This document shows, one piece after another, positions 17,585 through 27,549 of a stretch of 30,870 bases of DNA (within the stretch, counting starts at the first letter, position 1; each line of letters opens with the position of its first letter). Position numbers and translations under genes: made by a program. This DNA is from an uncultured Catenibacterium sp. Its GTDB lineage: Bacteria > Bacillota_I > Bacilli_A > Erysipelotrichales > Coprobacillaceae. The stretch spans positions 1 to 30,870 of the forward strand of contig CAAFPB010000545.1 of NCBI GenBank assembly GCA_900764725.1, written 5' to 3'. A model generated the notes under the pieces. It was not told where the DNA came from, ran no database searches, and saw only the letters and a list, made by a program, of their open reading frames with translations.

Positions 17585-18640
17585 TTAAATATAATACTCT
17601 TCGAATTCACTAATTTGGAGGTCATCTTTTTTTAATTCAGCTATAAGACTTTCACCTTCAACAAATTCATACGGCCAATATAGACCTGGTGGCAAATTTG
17701 TGTTTAAAAGTTGCTTTAATGTGTAGACTAACATTCTTGCTGTAATGCAAGAACTATCCTTCGCCCTCAGAAATAGCTGTTTTCTATGATTTCTTCCCAA
17801 AGCTTCTATATTTAGAGCAAACCAATTCATCTTACTTTTATTTTGGATTTGTATTTTTTCTAATATATCCGAAAAAATAGTATTATATATTCTTACGTCG
17901 TCGCCTTTTTCCTTAATACATCTGGCACAACCCTCAAGTATATAATTTTGAGTTATTTTATCCGGAAACACTTTATATTCCGAAATATTTTTAAGCTTAA
18001 AACGTTCAGCCAGTTTTTGTATCTCATCACTCAGAAATCTTTGGATATAAACTTCTTCTGGCATATTTTCTATTTTATACTTACTATCAATAGATTTTTC
18101 TTCCTTTTCTATTTTAAAGTTTTTTATAAAATAGCCACTTTTCCCATATTCGTTAATTGAACTTAAAAGTATATCTCCCAATGCACCCTTTCCACCAATT
18201 TCTCTTCCTCCTGCCCAAACTCTAATATCTTCTATATCCTCCGAAATCATATATTTCACTAAGCTTCCCAATGCTCCTGGAATACATCCATTATTCAAAA
18301 CTATTCTAGATGAAATATCTTCCCTTATATGATATTTTATCCAACCAAAAGCATCGATATAGTCTTTTCCCAAAGGAACTACTACCTTCAATATTCTTTC
18401 CGTCATTAGAAATGTCGGACCCGCACAATTTATAAGCAAATCCACCTGTTCTACAAACTCTTTTAAAGATTTTGAATCAAAAATATCTACTTTTTTTTGA
18501 TTTTTTCTTATTTCTAAATTGCGTCCTCCCAAAATAACTTCTGCATTTATATTTTCTTTTAATAATAACTTCTGCAGTAATAACCCTATTGTTCCATTAG
18601 CTCCTAAAATACCTATTTTTTTATCTGCTTGCATCCCCAC
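17585..18640 (-). CDS. Saccharopine-dehydrogenase-like NAD(P)-dependent reductase
   Basis: This 351-residue protein opens with a Rossmann dinucleotide loop, IGILGANGTIG. It carries the family segment VDLLINCAGPTFLMTERI followed by GKDYIDAFG. The family transfers hydride to or from imine or amine carbon-nitrogen bonds. Placed between two thiazoline-forming NRPS genes, it is a plausible second thiazoline/imine reductase. The locus already has an Irp3/PchG-type reductase at 26494. The start is GTG at 18640 because AGGAGG lies 10 bases upstream; ATG two codons later is possible. The upstream 164-base gap contains a REP-like palindrome. Fold assignment is good; the reaction is inferred. Confidence 0.8.
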   Translation of the reverse strand: MGMQADKKIGILGANGTIGLLLQKLLLKENINAEVILGGRNLEIRKNQKKVDIFDSKSLKEFVEQVDLLINCAGPTFLMTERILKVVVPLGKDYIDAFGWIKYHIREDISSRIVLNNGCIPGALGSLVKYMISEDIEDIRVWAGGREIGGKGALGDILLSSINEYGKSGYFIKNFKIEKEEKSIDSKYKIENMPEEVYIQRFLSDEIQKLAERFKLKNISEYKVFPDKITQNYILEGCARCIKEKGDDVRIYNTIFSDILEKIQIQNKSKMNWFALNIEALGRNHRKQLFLRAKDSSCITARMLVYTLKQLLNTNLPPGLYWPYEFVEGESLIAELKKDDLQISEFEEYYI

Positions 18641-18682
18641 TTATTCTTCCCTCCTAAAATTTATTCATGCATTTTTTATATT

Positions 18683-18740
18683 GGTACAGGGGAGAGTTTT
18701 TTCCTTTTTAGCCTGATGAATAGATTTGTCCCCCTGTACC
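18683..18740. repeat. REP/MITE-like palindromic element
   Basis: GGTACAGGGG (18683-18692) and CCCCTGTACC (18731-18740) are perfect 10-bp inverted repeats around 38 bases. The minus strand reads GGTACAGGGGGACAAATC at its start. This resembles the short palindromes spread by REP-associated (IS200-like) transposases in Firmicutes; that link is from memory. It lies between the first NRPS and the saccharopine-dehydrogenase-like gene, inside the presumed operon. Confidence 0.55.
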
Positions 18741-18804
18741 TGCATTAATTTTAAGGATCTGTCGCACTTTCAGCTAGTTTTCTAACGATCTCAAAAATCA
18801 AACC

Positions 18805-21800
18805 TTAAATAGTAATCGTAAGATAATTTTCTTCATTCAAACCTTCTATATATTTGGCCAACTTTCTTATAGTTTGATTTTCTCCAATAACATGAAGCGA
18901 AATATCTTTATGATATAACTCATTTATTTTATTAATAAAACGAATAATTTTTATACTATCACCACCTGACTCGAAAAAGCTTTCATCTATGTCCATGTTC
19001 TTTTTACCTACTACCGTCTCCCATACTGATACCAATTCCTTTTCAGTAACTGTTTCAGCAATATTAATTTTGTCCTTTTCAGATAAAACCACTTTATTTT
19101 TCATTTTGCCCAAATCAATTTTTCCGTTACTAGTTAAAGGTATTTCATCTACTAAGTAAAACAGTTTGGGTATCATATATTCCGGAAGGATTTTAGATAA
19201 TTGTTCTTGTAAATCCATAACATTAATACTTTCTGTTTCCTTTATAATGTACGCACATAGTTTATCTTTTTCGTATGAAACCATACATTTTTTAACTAAT
19301 GAAGTGGCATAAAGAGCATTCTCAATTTCTCCTATCTCAACTCTATATCCATTAATTTTTATTTGATTATCAACCCTTCCTAAAAATTCAATATTTCCAT
19401 CAGACCAGTATCGTCCCATATCACCAGTAGAATATAACTTCTCCCCTGTTTTTTCCCAGATAATAAATTTTTCCTTGGTTTTTTCTTCATCATTTAAATA
19501 ACCAAGAGCAATTCCTTCTCCAGCAATATAGAGATTTCCTGGTACCCAATTCGGACAATTTTCCATATTTTGATCCAAAATATAATATTTTTGATTTGCT
19601 AAGGGTTTTCCATATGGTATACTTTTCCAGTTTTCCGGAATCACATCTGGAATTTCATAACAATTGGACCAAATACTTGCTTCTGTAGCTCCGCCTAGTG
19701 CTTCCATTTTAACTGTCCGAAGAATACCTCGTACTCTATCAGGAAGAGCCACTGGTATCCAGTCCCCGCTCATCAAAATCAATCGCAGTTTCTGATTTAT
19801 ACCAAGTTTTCTGTATTCTTCATACTCTACTAACATTTCTACAAAAGCTGGCACACTATTCCAAATTGTAACGCCTTCTTTATTCAGTAGCTCAATCCAA
19901 TGAGCCGGATCTTTTGCCCTATCTGGACTAGGCAAAACAATCTTGCCGCCTGCCCCTAAAATTCCAAAAACATCATATACTGAAAGATCAAAGTGAAGAT
20001 TTGATATACCTAATGCTACATCTTTCTCCGACACTTGATTTCTACTATTTATATCTACGATAGTATTGGCTGCACTATGGTGAGTAATCATAACCCCTTT
20101 AGGTTTCCCGGTCGATCCTGAAGTATAAATGACATACGCAAGGTTCTCTGGCTTATTTTTTTCTTTTTTCACTATATAGCTGCATTTCTCTCCAGATACC
20201 GAGATGTACTTTTTCTTCTCCAGCCATCCATTTCTTGTATTTATAGTCCGATTCTTAACCAGTACGACTCTTGTATTACTGTCGTTAAGAATCTTTTCTA
20301 GGCGTTCTTGTGGATTATGGATGTCAAGTGGCAGATAAGCAGCTCCAGCAAACAAAATCCCATATACCGCTACAATCTGTTCCCATCCTTTTTCCATCAA
20401 TACTCCAACTATTTCTCCTTTCTTAACACCTTCATTTCGTAGTTGTTCTGAAATATATAAAGCTTCTTCTCGCACCTCCCTGTATGTCATTCTTCTATTT
20501 TCTGTCACTAATGCTTCCCTATCAGGCCACTTCTTAGCCATCTCCCAAAACATCTCATCTAACGTTTTCTCATCAAAGGTTTTCATTGTTTCATTCGCAT
20601 AATGTCGTGTCTCAGAAATTTCTGCTGATACTAAGCTATTTACTCTTTCTTTCACGAGCATTGGTTTTTTTGCTATTCCTCTCAATAATCCAGTATAAGT
20701 CCGGAACATTTCATCCAACATCCCTGGATAGAATAACTCATCAATAGAATCCCAAAAGAGGCAAAGACTTCCATCCATTTCTACCACTTGATGATCCAGC
20801 CACACTTGCGGTGTCTGAGAGATATTATAGTGGAGTTTTCCAAGCCATTTTCCTTCATTCCACTGTTCTACACCAAGCCCACTAGTAAAGACAACAGGCA
20901 TAATTGCTTCCTGCGAATTCTCCTGATTCTTTTTCAATTCACGCTCCACTTCAACCGCATTATATGTAGAATGTTCTAAATCTGCTGTAAGTTGGCATTG
21001 AATAGATTTTGTTCGTTCTTCAAAGTTTTTCCCTTCTTTATCACGAGTTTCTAATAATGTCAACGTTGTAAAATCCCCTACAAGCATATTGACTTCTGGA
21101 TGCAGTTGCTTTCTATCAAACTGGGTAAGGTTAAGCGTGAAATCTTTATTATTACTCCATAACCGGATGGTTTCTGCGTATGCACTGATTAAAAATACAG
21201 ACGGTGTTACTCCCATCTCCCTTGCAGTTTTTTTCAATACGTTCCACTCTTTCGGAGATAATTTATCGCTACGGCGATAAAAATGTTGTTCCATAATCTG
21301 TTTTTCTGTCTTTGCTAAAGGAAAATCTGGTGCTGGAGAAAGATGTTTCATTCTTTTTTCCCAATATTTCTTATCTTCCTCATAAGCGGATGTTTTCTTA
21401 ATCTTTTCTAATCCTATAACATAATCCCTAAAAGACAATCCGATTGCTTCTTCAGTATGGTGACTTTTATATATTTCTGCCCATTCATTTAAAATATGAA
21501 ACATGCTCCAACCGTCAAATATAATGTTATCAAAGCTAATGTGAATTCTCTGCTTTTCGTTTGTAAGTTCTGTAATCTCTACATCAAATAGTGGCCATTT
21601 CTCTGTGTCAATGACCTGATGAGACATATCTTCCCTTTTTCTACTTAATGCCTTTGCTTTACCTACTTCGTCCAACTCTCGCACATCCTGAATCTTTATC
21701 TGATAGTCAGGTACATGTTCCAAGATTCTTTGTAAGCCGTCAGGCTGGATGATCACACGCATCATCCCATGCCTCCGTATTAACATATTCCATGCTTTTT

Positions 21801-24800
21801 CTGCATATTGAATATCCAAATGCTCTGCATCTAACTCAAAATAGCAATGTGTCGCTACATTACCGAGACTGTACAAACCACTTCTTCCAATCCAATATGC
21901 ATACTGTACATCCGTTAAAGGGAAAGGTTCATACCTATTTTCAACGTCTGGCTGAATTTCTAATATATTGCGTTGTTCTTGTTCTGTCTGTTCAATAATC
22001 TTCGCTAACGCTTTGATAGTTGGATTTTCAAAAATTATGCCAATAGAAAGTTTACAGTTAAATACTTCTTGCACTTCTGAAATCAATTTAGTGGCTACCA
22101 GAGAATCTCCTCCTATAGCAAAATAATTATCTTCCGTACCTATTGTGGTATAACCAAACAGCTTCCTCCAAATTTCTAACAGCTTATCTTCGGTTACTGT
22201 AGTCGCCTTTGAAAAAGCACTAATTGTTGCTTCATTTTTGAAATTTTCACGCAGTTCTTTCCGGTTTAATTTCCCGTTAGAAAGCATTGGAAGTTGTTCC
22301 ATAAAGTGATAATTTTTAGGAATCATATATTCCGGAAGCTTTTCTTCCAAATATGCCTGTAGCTTTTTGTAATCATAATCTAAAACACTTTTTTTCTGCC
22401 TACTGCAAAGTAAAACACGTCCAAATCCCTGTATTTCCACGAGACGATCCGTTAATCTCTCTTTATCCAAGTATTCTTTCCAAAGTTTCCAATCCGGCAA
22501 TATCTGATTACGATTCCTTCTTTCATCAGATATCGAAGAGAAACCTTTTTCAAGCAAAGCAGCCGTGATGTCTTGCAAATATGTTCCTTCAGTCAACTCT
22601 GTCATAAGGAAAATTCCGTTTGGCTTTAGTAAATTTGATATATTTCTCATTGACTTTGCTATATCATGATTTCTATGTAATGCATTAACAGATATTACAA
22701 TGTCATATGTATGTTTTTGAACTTGCTGCTGAGTAAGATTTCTATTTAAATCCAGCAACTCATATTCAATACCTTTAAATCCCTCCAGTTTAGTTTTTAT
22801 TTCTTGCAAAAAATATTGCGACGTATCTGTATAAGTGTAAACAATATTTGTTTCCTTCAAATTTTCTAATATTTTTCTTGTAATGCTCTCATCTCTTGTC
22901 CCTATCTCAAGAATTTGTACGGTGTTTCCTTTATTAGAAACCGTTAGGATCTCAAGAATACGAAGCAACATCATTATAATCTCATCGTTTCCTGGAATTT
23001 TGCTTATTAGTCTATTTGGAGCAAGTTCTTGATTTTTCTCATAAAAAACATCCAGAGCATTTTCTTCCCCAGTTAATATTTTTTGTAAACAAGGTTTTAA
23101 TTGCCGAAAATAATCATATACTTCATACACACATTCTGATAATTCTATCTTTTTTCCTGTTTTTATAATTCTCTCTTGTTCTTCCCTAACGATGCCTTCT
23201 TTCAGTAAATCATTTACCCAACGTAAAATAGTTTCTTTTTGTTCCTTGTCGATTTCTATGGGTAACTGAATTTTTCCATCGTCAGAACTATATTGTGCTT
23301 TTGAAAATATCTCTAATTCATCCAATGTGTCTAACATAAGTTGAATACAGTATGTGTTCCCGTATGTCATAAATTTTTGGTATGCTTTTTCTTTCTCCTT
23401 GTCTACTGTCCAATCAGCCATAGACTTTTTAACCTTTTTCCATCTTTCACAGAAAATATCTTTACATGTTATCTGTGTAACACATTCCACCTCACTTTTC
23501 AGCGGAGCGCCTATATATGCTACCAGAGACTTTTTTCCATAACCATCTTGGAACGTATCTACAACAACCTGCTCTACGCCTTCGCATCTCTGGATGGTAT
23601 GTTCAATTTCTCCAAGTTCAATCCTATGCCCTCGTATTTTAACCTGATGATCCTTCCTGCCTAAAAATTCTATTGTTCCATCTTGCCAAAATCTTCCCAA
23701 GTCTCCCGTTTTATACCACCGACCAAAGGAATCTGAAAAGAATTTTTGATTTGTAAGTGCAGAATCTCCCCTGTATCCCTTTGCGATACCATATCCACCA
23801 ATCCAAAGTTCCCCTTCTGCCCAATAGGGACAATCTCTTCCATATTCATCTACAACGCGATAGGACTGATGTTCTAAAGGTCTCCCATATGGAATGCTTT
23901 TCCATTCCATCGGAAGTGGTAATGTCACATTCTGATAGTTAGACCAGATACTTGCCTCTGTAGCTCCACCCATTGCAACAAATTTACAGGAATCTGTTAA
24001 GGTAGCCACCCGCTCTGGCAAATCCATCCCAATCCAATCACCAGAAAGCATTACTACCCGCAATGGTAGTTTTTCCTTCTGGGTTTCAGCACATATACAA
24101 AGCATATCTAATAAAACAGGTACAGAATTCCATATGGTCACATGGTACCTTTTAATCTGATTAAGCCAGTATTCTGCATTTCTACGTTCTTTTTCTGGTA
24201 GTAAAACCAAGGTTCCGCCTACACCTAGAATGCCAAATATATCATACAATGACAAATCAAAATCTATAGCAGAAACCGCCAACCCAATATCTTGTTCCGA
24301 AACTTGATATTTTTTATTTATATCCTGAATGGTATTCCATGCACTGGCATGTGCAATTTCGACACCTTTAGGAACTCCAGTAGACCCCGATGTCATGATA
24401 ATATAAGCACTATCCGACGGAGACACTACCGGCAGTTCCACTTTTTCACTTTTCTTCATCTCCTCCACTAAAAATAGTTTTGTCTCGTTCGGCCACTCAA
24501 TTACTTTTTTCCATTCGTTATTCGTAATCACATATCTTACACCTGTCTTTTCATGGATTAATTTTCTCCGCTCTTTTGGTTGACTGCCGCTAACAGGTAC
24601 ATACATATTTCCAGATAACAGAACCCCCATTATTGCCATTATCTGCTCGTATCCACGTGGAAGAGTTATGGCTACAGGTTCATTCCGAATTCCACTTCTG
24701 TAAAGTTCTTCTGCAATCTCTGTAGCATATTCTTTCAGTTCTCCATATGTGACAGAATACTCTTTTCCGGTGTCCACCAGAGCAACTTTTTCCGGGTGTT

Positions 24801-26478
24801 CTCGTGCTCTTTGTAAAAACGCTGCATGAATACACGTTGTTTGTTCTGGTGTTCCCACATCACATAATTTTTCTAAAAATTTCTTTCTGTTTTCAGGCAA
24901 TACATCAAATTTTTGTTCCCAATTTTCCGTCTCTAACCTATGCAAAAGTTTCTCAAAGCTATTTATCATATCTTGTATCATGAATTCTGGAAAGAGTTCA
25001 TCTACACTGTCCCAAGTAAGCTGAATCCCCTCCTCATCTTCATAGCTTTGGAAATCAATCCACACCTGTGGCGTCTGAGAAATCATATAAGAAAACTTTC
25101 CAATGCATTTCTGAAACTCAGAATTCACCAAAGGAGTTCCCAAATTGCAGGCGAACACAATCGGGGCACTCACTGAAGCTTCCCCATGCAACTTTGACAT
25201 ATCTCGTTGCACCTGAACTCCAGAATAAGATGTATTCTTCATATCTTCATGGAGCTGTTTTTCAATTCTATGCAATAATTCAAGAAAAGTTGGTTTCCCA
25301 TCACAGTTCACTTCTAAAAGTAAAAGAGTAGTAAAATCTGCAATAACGTCCTCCAATCCTGTCTTTTCTGTCTTTCTGTTAAAATACGGAATGTTGACAA
25401 GAAAACGTTTATTCCGGCTCCATCGTTCTAACACAGCAGAATAGGCTGTAAGTAAAAGCATTGCCTGAGTTGTTTGGTATTCTTTTGCCCGATTCTGGAG
25501 ATTTTCCCATTCTCTTTTTTGAATTCTTACAACCCTGCGTTTAAAAATTGGCTTTTGAATCTCCTCTGGACGTTTTGCTAATGGAAGATCTGGTCCTTTG
25601 GGCAATGTTTCCAACCGACCATTCCAGTATTCTTTAGCTCGTTCTTTTTCTTCATTTTCTTCTGTTTCCTGCTCTTTTAGATAAGTAGCAAAATTCCATT
25701 CTTTTGACTCCTGTGGCAACTCTCCTCCGTTGTATACGGTAAAAATATCCCGTAATAAAATATGAAGACTTTGTACATCTGCAACCAAAAGATCTACATC
25801 TATATGAAGCCGCGTCTTACCATGTGGCAATAATGTGAGTTCCAATCCTGCCACTTCCCCTTTTTCTATATGTAATTTCCTATGGGAAAGTCTATTTCTT
25901 ATAGACAATGCAGCCCTTTGCGCTTCTTCTTCCTGCATGGAGGAATAGTCATTAATTTTCAGTTCTCCTTTGTAAGGTTTCGCTAGAATCTTCTGCGCTC
26001 CATTATTCAAAAAGCAAGCTCTCAACATTGGATGATGTTGTTGCACCACAGCCCACGCATGCCTCAGACGACTTTGATCTACCGCTTTTCCATCAAACTC
26101 TAAATACGCATGGCATCCGATTCCACCCAATGCTTGCCTTTCATCTCTGCCGACCCAGTAGGCATACTGTACATCTGTTAAAGGGAATTCCTGATACATA
26201 TCCGCCATAATTCTTTTCTCTTTCTTTGCGGTTCTCTTTTTACTATCAGCTTTCTCCAGGGTCTTTTGAATTAACTCCCACCATTCTCTCAAAGTAGGAT
26301 GCTCCATTAATACGCCGAAAGAAATCTTAATCCCCTGCTTTCTCCATTGATTCACTAACTTCATAATAACTAAAGAACTAAGCCCCAGTTCAAGAAGGTT
26401 ATCTGTATCCTCAAAGTCTATTGGTTTTGATAGTTTTTGCCGTATCTGTTTCTTTATTTCTAAGTAATTTATAGCCAT
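18805..26478 (-). CDS. NRPS: ArCP-Cy-A[MT-like]-PCP-Cy-A-PCP (PchE/HMWP2-like, two modules)
   Basis: This 2557-residue synthetase starts the chain. Residues 1-75 are an aryl carrier protein with LGLSSL (attachment Ser35). Module 1 has a cyclization domain (about 95-545; Asp229, Asp234, Ser237), then an adenylation domain (TSGSTGVPKG at about 689). That domain is split by a methyltransferase-like insert (about 1080-1350) whose SAM loop is degenerate, LEIGTRDES. It corresponds to the epimerising insert of PchE and HMWP2. The carrier serine is Ser1459. Module 2 has a second cyclization domain (Asp1650, Asp1655, Ser1658), an uninterrupted adenylation domain (about 1975-2460) and a carrier with Ser2508. 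By-eye codes read cysteine in both modules. HMWP2 has only one adenylation domain, so the second one here is a clear difference. A GAGGAGG site precedes the ATG. The short C-terminal tail (NEENYLTITI) may dock to the next synthetase. Confidence 0.93.
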   Translation of the reverse strand: MAINYLEIKKQIRQKLSKPIDFEDTDNLLELGLSSLVIMKLVNQWRKQGIKISFGVLMEHPTLREWWELIQKTLEKADSKKRTAKKEKRIMADMYQEFPLTDVQYAYWVGRDERQALGGIGCHAYLEFDGKAVDQSRLRHAWAVVQQHHPMLRACFLNNGAQKILAKPYKGELKINDYSSMQEEEAQRAALSIRNRLSHRKLHIEKGEVAGLELTLLPHGKTRLHIDVDLLVADVQSLHILLRDIFTVYNGGELPQESKEWNFATYLKEQETEENEEKERAKEYWNGRLETLPKGPDLPLAKRPEEIQKPIFKRRVVRIQKREWENLQNRAKEYQTTQAMLLLTAYSAVLERWSRNKRFLVNIPYFNRKTEKTGLEDVIADFTTLLLLEVNCDGKPTFLELLHRIEKQLHEDMKNTSYSGVQVQRDMSKLHGEASVSAPIVFACNLGTPLVNSEFQKCIGKFSYMISQTPQVWIDFQSYEDEEGIQLTWDSVDELFPEFMIQDMINSFEKLLHRLETENWEQKFDVLPENRKKFLEKLCDVGTPEQTTCIHAAFLQRAREHPEKVALVDTGKEYSVTYGELKEYATEIAEELYRSGIRNEPVAITLPRGYEQIMAIMGVLLSGNMYVPVSGSQPKERRKLIHEKTGVRYVITNNEWKKVIEWPNETKLFLVEEMKKSEKVELPVVSPSDSAYIIMTSGSTGVPKGVEIAHASAWNTIQDINKKYQVSEQDIGLAVSAIDFDLSLYDIFGILGVGGTLVLLPEKERRNAEYWLNQIKRYHVTIWNSVPVLLDMLCICAETQKEKLPLRVVMLSGDWIGMDLPERVATLTDSCKFVAMGGATEASIWSNYQNVTLPLPMEWKSIPYGRPLEHQSYRVVDEYGRDCPYWAEGELWIGGYGIAKGYRGDSALTNQKFFSDSFGRWYKTGDLGRFWQDGTIEFLGRKDHQVKIRGHRIELGEIEHTIQRCEGVEQVVVDTFQDGYGKKSLVAYIGAPLKSEVECVTQITCKDIFCERWKKVKKSMADWTVDKEKEKAYQKFMTYGNTYCIQLMLDTLDELEIFSKAQYSSDDGKIQLPIEIDKEQKETILRWVNDLLKEGIVREEQERIIKTGKKIELSECVYEVYDYFRQLKPCLQKILTGEENALDVFYEKNQELAPNRLISKIPGNDEIIMMLLRILEILTVSNKGNTVQILEIGTRDESITRKILENLKETNIVYTYTDTSQYFLQEIKTKLEGFKGIEYELLDLNRNLTQQQVQKHTYDIVISVNALHRNHDIAKSMRNISNLLKPNGIFLMTELTEGTYLQDITAALLEKGFSSISDERRNRNQILPDWKLWKEYLDKERLTDRLVEIQGFGRVLLCSRQKKSVLDYDYKKLQAYLEEKLPEYMIPKNYHFMEQLPMLSNGKLNRKELRENFKNEATISAFSKATTVTEDKLLEIWRKLFGYTTIGTEDNYFAIGGDSLVATKLISEVQEVFNCKLSIGIIFENPTIKALAKIIEQTEQEQRNILEIQPDVENRYEPFPLTDVQYAYWIGRSGLYSLGNVATHCYFELDAEHLDIQYAEKAWNMLIRRHGMMRVIIQPDGLQRILEHVPDYQIKIQDVRELDEVGKAKALSRKREDMSHQVIDTEKWPLFDVEITELTNEKQRIHISFDNIIFDGWSMFHILNEWAEIYKSHHTEEAIGLSFRDYVIGLEKIKKTSAYEEDKKYWEKRMKHLSPAPDFPLAKTEKQIMEQHFYRRSDKLSPKEWNVLKKTAREMGVTPSVFLISAYAETIRLWSNNKDFTLNLTQFDRKQLHPEVNMLVGDFTTLTLLETRDKEGKNFEERTKSIQCQLTADLEHSTYNAVEVERELKKNQENSQEAIMPVVFTSGLGVEQWNEGKWLGKLHYNISQTPQVWLDHQVVEMDGSLCLFWDSIDELFYPGMLDEMFRTYTGLLRGIAKKPMLVKERVNSLVSAEISETRHYANETMKTFDEKTLDEMFWEMAKKWPDREALVTENRRMTYREVREEALYISEQLRNEGVKKGEIVGVLMEKGWEQIVAVYGILFAGAAYLPLDIHNPQERLEKILNDSNTRVVLVKNRTINTRNGWLEKKKYISVSGEKCSYIVKKEKNKPENLAYVIYTSGSTGKPKGVMITHHSAANTIVDINSRNQVSEKDVALGISNLHFDLSVYDVFGILGAGGKIVLPSPDRAKDPAHWIELLNKEGVTIWNSVPAFVEMLVEYEEYRKLGINQKLRLILMSGDWIPVALPDRVRGILRTVKMEALGGATEASIWSNCYEIPDVIPENWKSIPYGKPLANQKYYILDQNMENCPNWVPGNLYIAGEGIALGYLNDEEKTKEKFIIWEKTGEKLYSTGDMGRYWSDGNIEFLGRVDNQIKINGYRVEIGEIENALYATSLVKKCMVSYEKDKLCAYIIKETESINVMDLQEQLSKILPEYMIPKLFYLVDEIPLTSNGKIDLGKMKNKVVLSEKDKINIAETVTEKELVSVWETVVGKKNMDIDESFFESGGDSIKIIRFINKINELYHKDISLHVIGENQTIRKLAKYIEGLNEENYLTITI

Positions 26479-26493
26479 TACGCTTATCCTCCT

Positions 26494-27549
26494 CTATTTA
26501 AGCAAATTATCTAATTTACAAGGACGTTCTGTTTGAATCTCAACTTTTTCATATATTCCTAATAATTCCCCTATTTTATTCCAAATCTCGCAAAGTGCAA
26601 GAAGTTGTTGGTTTTCTGACGATATATAATTTTCATTAACTATATCCTGGTAAAATTTCCTTAATACATATTCCATGCAATTTGGCCACCTCTCAGTAAC
26701 AATATCTCCCAAGTTACCTATTGGCTGATCATTAACATATTCTTGAGTTTCAATTTGGAATATTTCATCATATTCTAATTTGTCCTGTTTCTTCAAATCC
26801 TCATGAAAAACTGGTGTCCATAACACACCACCGTGTGTATCTGTTAACATTAGCGTACCTTTAGGTGTACCTAATGTAATCCTATGAAACATTACCAGAT
26901 TGCTCTCTGGAGCAGCCACGTCCATTTGGTTATCAACAATTAGAGTAACAGGACATTTTTTTATTAACCAATTAAATATAGAAAATCTTTGCACATTTTC
27001 TCCTTGAAGTTTTTCTAACTTATATGGCTGTACTCCACCCAGAATTTGATTAAGAATATCCAAAAGCGGGAATAAAACCTGAACACTACTTTCTGCTATT
27101 ATATAAGTTATTGGCATTGCTTTCCGAAGTCGAATCGCAATACTGATAAATTTTCTTACCGAATCCAAATATGGATAAAACGTGTTAAGCTGGTACTTGC
27201 AATGATTTTTTTTCGCTATAATTAAGCACTTTTTATATTCTTCTGAATGTATTGGCTGTTCTTGGATAACATGTATTCCTTTTTCCAATAATTGCATTAC
27301 TATGTCGGTTCCATTGCCTCCTACAATAGAAGACTTTACAACTACACATACAGCGTCAACATTCTCTTTAGAAATTTCTTCTATATCTGTCATTAAAGGG
27401 ACACCATATTTTTCTGCTAATTTAATTGAGTTTTTACTTCCACGTGATAAAATTCCTACCAATTCAAACAAATCTGGGAGACGCAAAATAGCTTCGATGT
27501 AATAACGGCCAAACCCCACCCCACAAACAATAACCCTTAATTTTCTCAT
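26494..27549 (-). CDS. Thiazolinyl imide reductase (Irp3/YbtU/PchG family)
   Basis: This 351-residue oxidoreductase begins LRVIVCGVGFGRYYIEAI, a Rossmann loop as in YbtU. It continues with the family segments GNGTDIVMQLLEKGIHVIQE and LNTFYPYLDS. YbtU and PchG use NADPH to reduce a carrier-bound thiazoline to a thiazolidine during assembly, so one of the three rings here should be reduced. The ATG overlaps the aryl-AMP ligase stop by 4 bases (ATGA), which indicates translational coupling. The first NRPS starts 15 bases after its stop. Its DNA is visibly more AT-rich than the three genes before it. The assignment is strong. Confidence 0.9.
   Translation of the reverse strand: MRKLRVIVCGVGFGRYYIEAILRLPDLFELVGILSRGSKNSIKLAEKYGVPLMTDIEEISKENVDAVCVVVKSSIVGGNGTDIVMQLLEKGIHVIQEQPIHSEEYKKCLIIAKKNHCKYQLNTFYPYLDSVRKFISIAIRLRKAMPITYIIAESSVQVLFPLLDILNQILGGVQPYKLEKLQGENVQRFSIFNWLIKKCPVTLIVDNQMDVAAPESNLVMFHRITLGTPKGTLMLTDTHGGVLWTPVFHEDLKKQDKLEYDEIFQIETQEYVNDQPIGNLGDIVTERWPNCMEYVLRKFYQDIVNENYISSENQQLLALCEIWNKIGELLGIYEKVEIQTERPCKLDNLLK

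Noticed and set aside
23341..23664. 107-codon plus-strand open frame inside the first NRPS
   Set aside because: Antisense to a well-supported synthetase domain and rich in residues expected from reverse reading of an AT-rich gene.
12118..26478. Yersiniabactin-type hybrid with a polyketide synthase module
   Set aside because: No ketosynthase or acyltransferase motifs were seen in either synthetase; all modules are NRPS cyclization modules.
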